64,000 bases of DNA, taken from assembly GCA_023437225.1 (NCBI GenBank), contig JAEZGS010000027.1, positions 62,001 through 126,000 on the forward strand. Direction: 5' to 3'. Positions 60,956-64,000 of the stretch are shown here, piece by piece (the first letter of the stretch is position 1; the number at the start of each line of letters is the position of its first letter). The notes beneath the pieces are model-generated. The model made no database searches, was not told the DNA's origin, and worked only from the letters and a program-made list of their open reading frames with translations. A program made the position numbers and the translations under genes. Source of the stretch: Bacteroidota bacterium. GTDB taxonomy: Bacteria > Bacteroidota > Bacteroidia > Chitinophagales > Chitinophagaceae.

Positions 60956-61447
60956 TTATGCCCTGTCCCAAAACGGCGGAGGCTCGATTCCCAATGCCCG
61001 GAGGTACACATATCCCTGGGCACGATGATGAATTTCATTGTCGATAAAATAAAGGATCGAAGACATTACTGTTCCTTTGTACATGCCAAATAGTAAAACG
61101 GATTCATGAAAGTTTTCGATCGGAATTTTATTCAGGAGCGAATCAATTTCGTCTGAAGCTGCATCCCAAAGCTGAAGCACTGTCTCTTTTTTATTTTGAT
61201 GATCCGTGTGCTCATCCAGGACACCCTGGTTTCCCGATACTATCTCTCGAAGTCCCGGTGCTCCTATGCCAAGTAACTCCATGATCATTGCGGAGAAGGT
61301 TCGCATGCCTCCAATGGAGAAACTAAATAATTGTTCCTCAGGAAAAGCTGCAATTACTCTTCGTGTAAGATCCCGATGACCGCGCCAGTGACGAAGTAAT
61401 TCTGCAGGAGTGATAACCTGTTCAATGCTTTGGAGTGTTTGTTCCAT
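60956..61447 (-). CDS. DinB-family protein
   Basis: Protein of 163 residues starting at ATG 61447 (MEQTLQSIEQV); a longer frame from 61525 adds 26 hydrophobic residues without sense. It has the four-helix DinB/YfiT-like bundle: LLRHWRGHRDLTRRVI with a conserved His, GGMRTFSAMIMELLG, and EIHHRAQGYVYLRALG with the His pair that commonly binds a metal. DinB-like enzymes include thiol transferases; the activity here is unknown. Confidence 0.85.
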   Translation of the reverse strand: MEQTLQSIEQVITPAELLRHWRGHRDLTRRVIAAFPEEQLFSFSIGGMRTFSAMIMELLGIGAPGLREIVSGNQGVLDEHTDHQNKKETVLQLWDAASDEIDSLLNKIPIENFHESVLLFGMYKGTVMSSILYFIDNEIHHRAQGYVYLRALGIEPPPFWDRA

Positions 61448-61589
61448 AATGTTGATTTTAAGTATGAGAACAAAGTTGTGGACAGGTAGTGACAAGGGTA
61501 TGTCAGCAGTGTAAAAAAGCTTCAATTTCTAAGCATAAATATTGCATGTGTCTTTTACAACAATTTTTTCCCCTCTAAAGATTTCTTCC

Positions 61590-63686
61590 ATGAAAAAAGA
61601 AAAAGCACAAGGCACAGACCAACATCTTACGACCAATCAGGGCGTGAAAGTTTCCGATAATGAAAACTCATTGAAAGCAGGTATACGCGGTGGTACTTTA
61701 ATGGAAGATTTCCACTTCCGCGAGAAAATGACTCATTTTGATCATGAACGGATTCCTGAACGGGTTGTTCATGCCCGCGGGTCTGCGGCCCATGGAATAT
61801 TTAAAGTGTATGATGAATCGCTTAAAGAATTCACGAAAGCCAAATTTCTGACAGATCCATCTGTGGAAACGCCTGTATTTGTGCGTTTTTCAACAGTGGT
61901 TGGCTTTCGCGGTTCAGCCGATACAGTTCGCGACGCACGCGGCTTTGCGACAAAATTTTATACTGCCGAAGGCAACTACGATTTGGTTGGAAATAATATG
62001 CCGGTTTTCTTTATTCAGGATGCGATTAAGTTTCCGGACCTGGTACATTCCATCAAACCACAGCCGCATCATGAGATGCCGCAGGCTTCTGCTGCGCATG
62101 ACAATTTCTGGGATTTCATATCATTAATGCCGGAAAGCATGCACATGATCTTCTGGGTACTTAGCGATCGGGCGCTTCCGCGCAGCTACGCGATGATGGA
62201 AGGATTTGGTGTTCATACATTCCGTTTTATAAATGAACAGGGAGTCGCGCATTTTGTTAAGCTTCATTGGAAACCAATGCTCGGGACCCACGGAATAACC
62301 TGGGACGAAACGCAGAAAATTGCCGGAAAAGATCCGGATTTTAACCGCAGGGATTTGTGGGAAGCCATTGAAAACGGCGCATTTCCCGAGTATGAATTGG
62401 GAGTTCAAATCATTTCTGACGATGAAGAGTTTGATTTCAATTTCGACATTCTTGATGCTACAAAGATCTGGCCCGAGGAATTGGTGCCAGTAAGAAGGGT
62501 AGGAAAGATGGTCCTCAACAGAAACCCCGATAATTTTTTCGCTGAAACGGAACAGGTCGCATTTCATCCGGGCCATATAGTTCCGGGTATAGACTTTACC
62601 AATGATCCACTACTCCAGGGCCGTTTGTTCTCTTATACAGATACACAATTGATTCGATTGGGTGGACCAAACTTCGCAGAAATTCCCATCAATAGGCCCC
62701 ATGCGGAAGTAAATAATAATCAGCGCGACGGTTTTATGCGCCAGACAGTAAACAAGGGGAAGGTGAATTATTCGCCCAATTCACTCGCGGGCGGCTGCCC
62801 TTTTGCTGCAGGAGCCGACATGGGCGCATTTGCGCATCATGCGGAAAAAGTGGATGGACAAAAGATAAAACAACGGAGCCCCAGTTTTGGTGACCACTAC
62901 AGCCAGGCTACTCTTTTTTACAACAGTTTGTCGGAACCAGAACAGCGCCACCTTTTCGAAGCATTCCTCTTCGAATTAGGTAAAGTGGAAACGATGCACA
63001 TCCGCGAAAGGATGGTAGGCCATATTGCAAAGGTAGACAGACAACTGGCAGAACGAGTGGCGGCGGGCATCGGTGTGAAAGTACCGAAAGTTGAAGATGC
63101 TCAATTAAATGCCAGACTCGAAGGCAAACGTTCTGTGGAAAGATCTCCATCGTTAAGTATGAACAATACCGCTAAAAGTTCTGTTAAAGGTCGCAAGGTG
63201 GCTGTTCTGGTGGAGGATGGCTTCGACGGAAAAGTTTTAGATGCAATGATCAGACTGCTCACTTCTGAAGGTGCCGTGTGTGAAATCATTTCAAAATCGC
63301 ATGGAATGCGCAAAGCTGATCAAGGTTCTGATGTGAAAACGGATAAGACATATCTCACTACCGCATCTGTGCTTTATGATGCGGTACTTATAGTTGGAGG
63401 ATCCTCCAATGTTCAGAGCCTGCGATCAATGGGTAAAGTGCAACATTTTATCCAGGAAGCTTTTGTACATTGCAAGCCCATTGCTGCTGTTGGTGAAGCA
63501 ACGCAATTGCTTGAAGCTTATCAGTTACCTGATCTACAAATTACAGATACAGCAACAGATCATATGGGTTTGATAACCGCTTCAAATAGCCAGGCGGCGA
63601 ATGAAGTCGGTCAATTATTTTTAAAAGCGATTGCAAGGCACCGGGATTGGGAACGGGAGAAATGGAAAGAGCAACTACCGGTGTAA
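61590..63686 (+). CDS. katE: Large-subunit (clade 2) catalase with C-terminal DJ-1/PfpI-like domain
   Basis: Haem catalase of 698 residues from ATG 61590 (MKKEKAQGTD); a longer frame adds 16 residues without a clear start. The catalytic His61 lies in ERVVHARGSAAHG, the Asn in VGNNMPVFFIQD, and the proximal haem Tyr in LFSYTDTQ near residue 349. The C-terminal 140 residues (from GRKVAVLVEDGFDGK) form the flavodoxin/GATase1-like domain that marks HPII-type large catalases. It degrades hydrogen peroxide in the cytoplasm. The start codon follows a short leader with no clear promoter match. The next gene starts 42 bp later. Confidence 0.94.
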   Translation: MKKEKAQGTDQHLTTNQGVKVSDNENSLKAGIRGGTLMEDFHFREKMTHFDHERIPERVVHARGSAAHGIFKVYDESLKEFTKAKFLTDPSVETPVFVRFSTVVGFRGSADTVRDARGFATKFYTAEGNYDLVGNNMPVFFIQDAIKFPDLVHSIKPQPHHEMPQASAAHDNFWDFISLMPESMHMIFWVLSDRALPRSYAMMEGFGVHTFRFINEQGVAHFVKLHWKPMLGTHGITWDETQKIAGKDPDFNRRDLWEAIENGAFPEYELGVQIISDDEEFDFNFDILDATKIWPEELVPVRRVGKMVLNRNPDNFFAETEQVAFHPGHIVPGIDFTNDPLLQGRLFSYTDTQLIRLGGPNFAEIPINRPHAEVNNNQRDGFMRQTVNKGKVNYSPNSLAGGCPFAAGADMGAFAHHAEKVDGQKIKQRSPSFGDHYSQATLFYNSLSEPEQRHLFEAFLFELGKVETMHIRERMVGHIAKVDRQLAERVAAGIGVKVPKVEDAQLNARLEGKRSVERSPSLSMNNTAKSSVKGRKVAVLVEDGFDGKVLDAMIRLLTSEGAVCEIISKSHGMRKADQGSDVKTDKTYLTTASVLYDAVLIVGGSSNVQSLRSMGKVQHFIQEAFVHCKPIAAVGEATQLLEAYQLPDLQITDTATDHMGLITASNSQAANEVGQLFLKAIARHRDWEREKWKEQLPV

Positions 63687-63728
63687 AGACGCATATCAGC
63701 ATGAATTTTACAAAACAAATATTAATGC

Positions 63729-64000
63729 ATGTTATTAGCAGTGCTTTCCGGGTTTATTGTTGCGTCATTTGTTCCTTTTCTCGGAAGGTTGCTGCGTGGT
63801 AAATTGAATTTTGTATTAACACTGCTGCCATTAAGCCTGTTCATTTATTTCCTGACATTTATCGGACCGGTATCCCGTGGCGAGTCGCCCCTGATCTCTT
63901 ATAGCTGGGTGCCTTCTGTTGGCGTTAATTTCAATTTCCTCGTTGACGGCCTCTCGCTTCTTTTTGCGCTGATGATAACCGGCATCGGGACATTGGTATT
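63729..64000 (+). CDS. Start of MrpA/MnhA Na+/H+ antiporter subunit A (partial)
   Basis: The first 90 codons of a gene cut by the window end. From ATG 63729 the frame gives MLLAVLSGFIVASFVPFLG, then a second hydrophobic helix (FVLTLLPLSLFIYFLTF) and, after a periplasmic-type loop, NFNFLVDGLSLLFALMITGIGTLV. The VDGLSLLFALMITGIGTLV stretch is the conserved first block of MrpA/MnhA and NuoL-like proton-translocating subunits; the short N-terminus favours MrpA. The Mrp complex exchanges Na+ for H+ and needs several further subunits, presumably to the right. An ATG at 63726 frame-shifted next to it is not in frame. Confidence 0.8.
   Translation, partial: MLLAVLSGFIVASFVPFLGRLLRGKLNFVLTLLPLSLFIYFLTFIGPVSRGESPLISYSWVPSVGVNFNFLVDGLSLLFALMITGIGTLV

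Noticed and set aside
1..64000. Search for tRNA, rRNA, transposase, integrase or attachment-site duplications around the nuclease island
   Set aside because: None was seen by eye, so mobility of the island is not claimed.

Overview
The window looks like chromosomal DNA from a free-living glycan-degrading member of the Bacteroidota, probably of the Chitinophagaceae/Cytophagales type. The evidence is two SusC/SusD outer-membrane pairs, a FecI-like sigma / FecR anti-sigma / STN-domain SusC cascade, a type IX secretion C-terminal signal, many SusD-style lipoproteins, and Bacteroidota-type promoters (TTTG, about 19-20 bp, TAnnTTTG). No rRNA, tRNA, CRISPR array, transposase or integrase was seen. 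Genus and species cannot be assigned from the sequence alone.

Layout. (1) 0-6 kb: a GH92 alpha-mannosidase fused to a GH130 domain, followed 10 bp later by a double-domain esterase (SGNH hydrolase plus sialate O-acetylesterase-like). (2) 6-11.7 kb: a SNF2 helicase, two overlapping lipoprotein genes of unknown role and a small exported basic protein. (3) 11.8-15.4 kb: a GH92 mannosidase, a tiny zinc-ribbon protein and a GH43 glycosidase. (4) 15.9-28.8 kb: a full regulated glycan-uptake locus with ECF sigma, FecR, SusC with STN domain, SusD, an FG-GAP/ASPIC lipoprotein and a GH78-type alpha-L-rhamnosidase. (5) 28.9-33.1 kb: housekeeping and accessory genes (RecD/PIF1-like helicase, ADP-ribosylglycohydrolase, DHFR-like reductase, cupin). 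(6) 33.3-41.3 kb: a second uptake locus with an active-looking GH18, an ECF sigma with no adjacent anti-sigma, SusC without STN, SusD and a lipoprotein with a GH18-like fold whose catalytic motif is destroyed. (7) 41.5-45.6 kb: a compact nuclease island inserted between metabolic genes: a membrane-anchored PD-(D/E)XK protein facing an operon of a nuclease-helicase (DUF2075 type) and an HNH endonuclease with a sulfur-binding-like N-terminus. This is the best candidate for an undescribed (defence) system. (8) 45.9-51.4 kb: a lipoprotein, a 14-repeat GloVer protein with a T9SS tail, and a Tat-exported sugar isomerase/epimerase-like protein. (9) 51.5-57.9 kb: two more GH92 enzymes around a DUF2945-like protein and a multi-pass membrane protein. 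(10) 58-64 kb: ferritin, CPBP protease, SnoaL-like protein, WYL regulator, DinB protein, large-subunit catalase, and the start of an MrpA/MnhA antiporter subunit cut by the window end.

How the parts fit. Four GH92 domains, GH130, two GH18-fold proteins and acetylesterases point to use of mannose-rich glycans such as N-glycans or fungal mannan. The GH78 locus points to rhamnose-containing plant or bacterial polymers. Substrate assignments are inferences from family membership. Short intergenic heptamer and octamer tandem repeats recur in the window and are listed separately.
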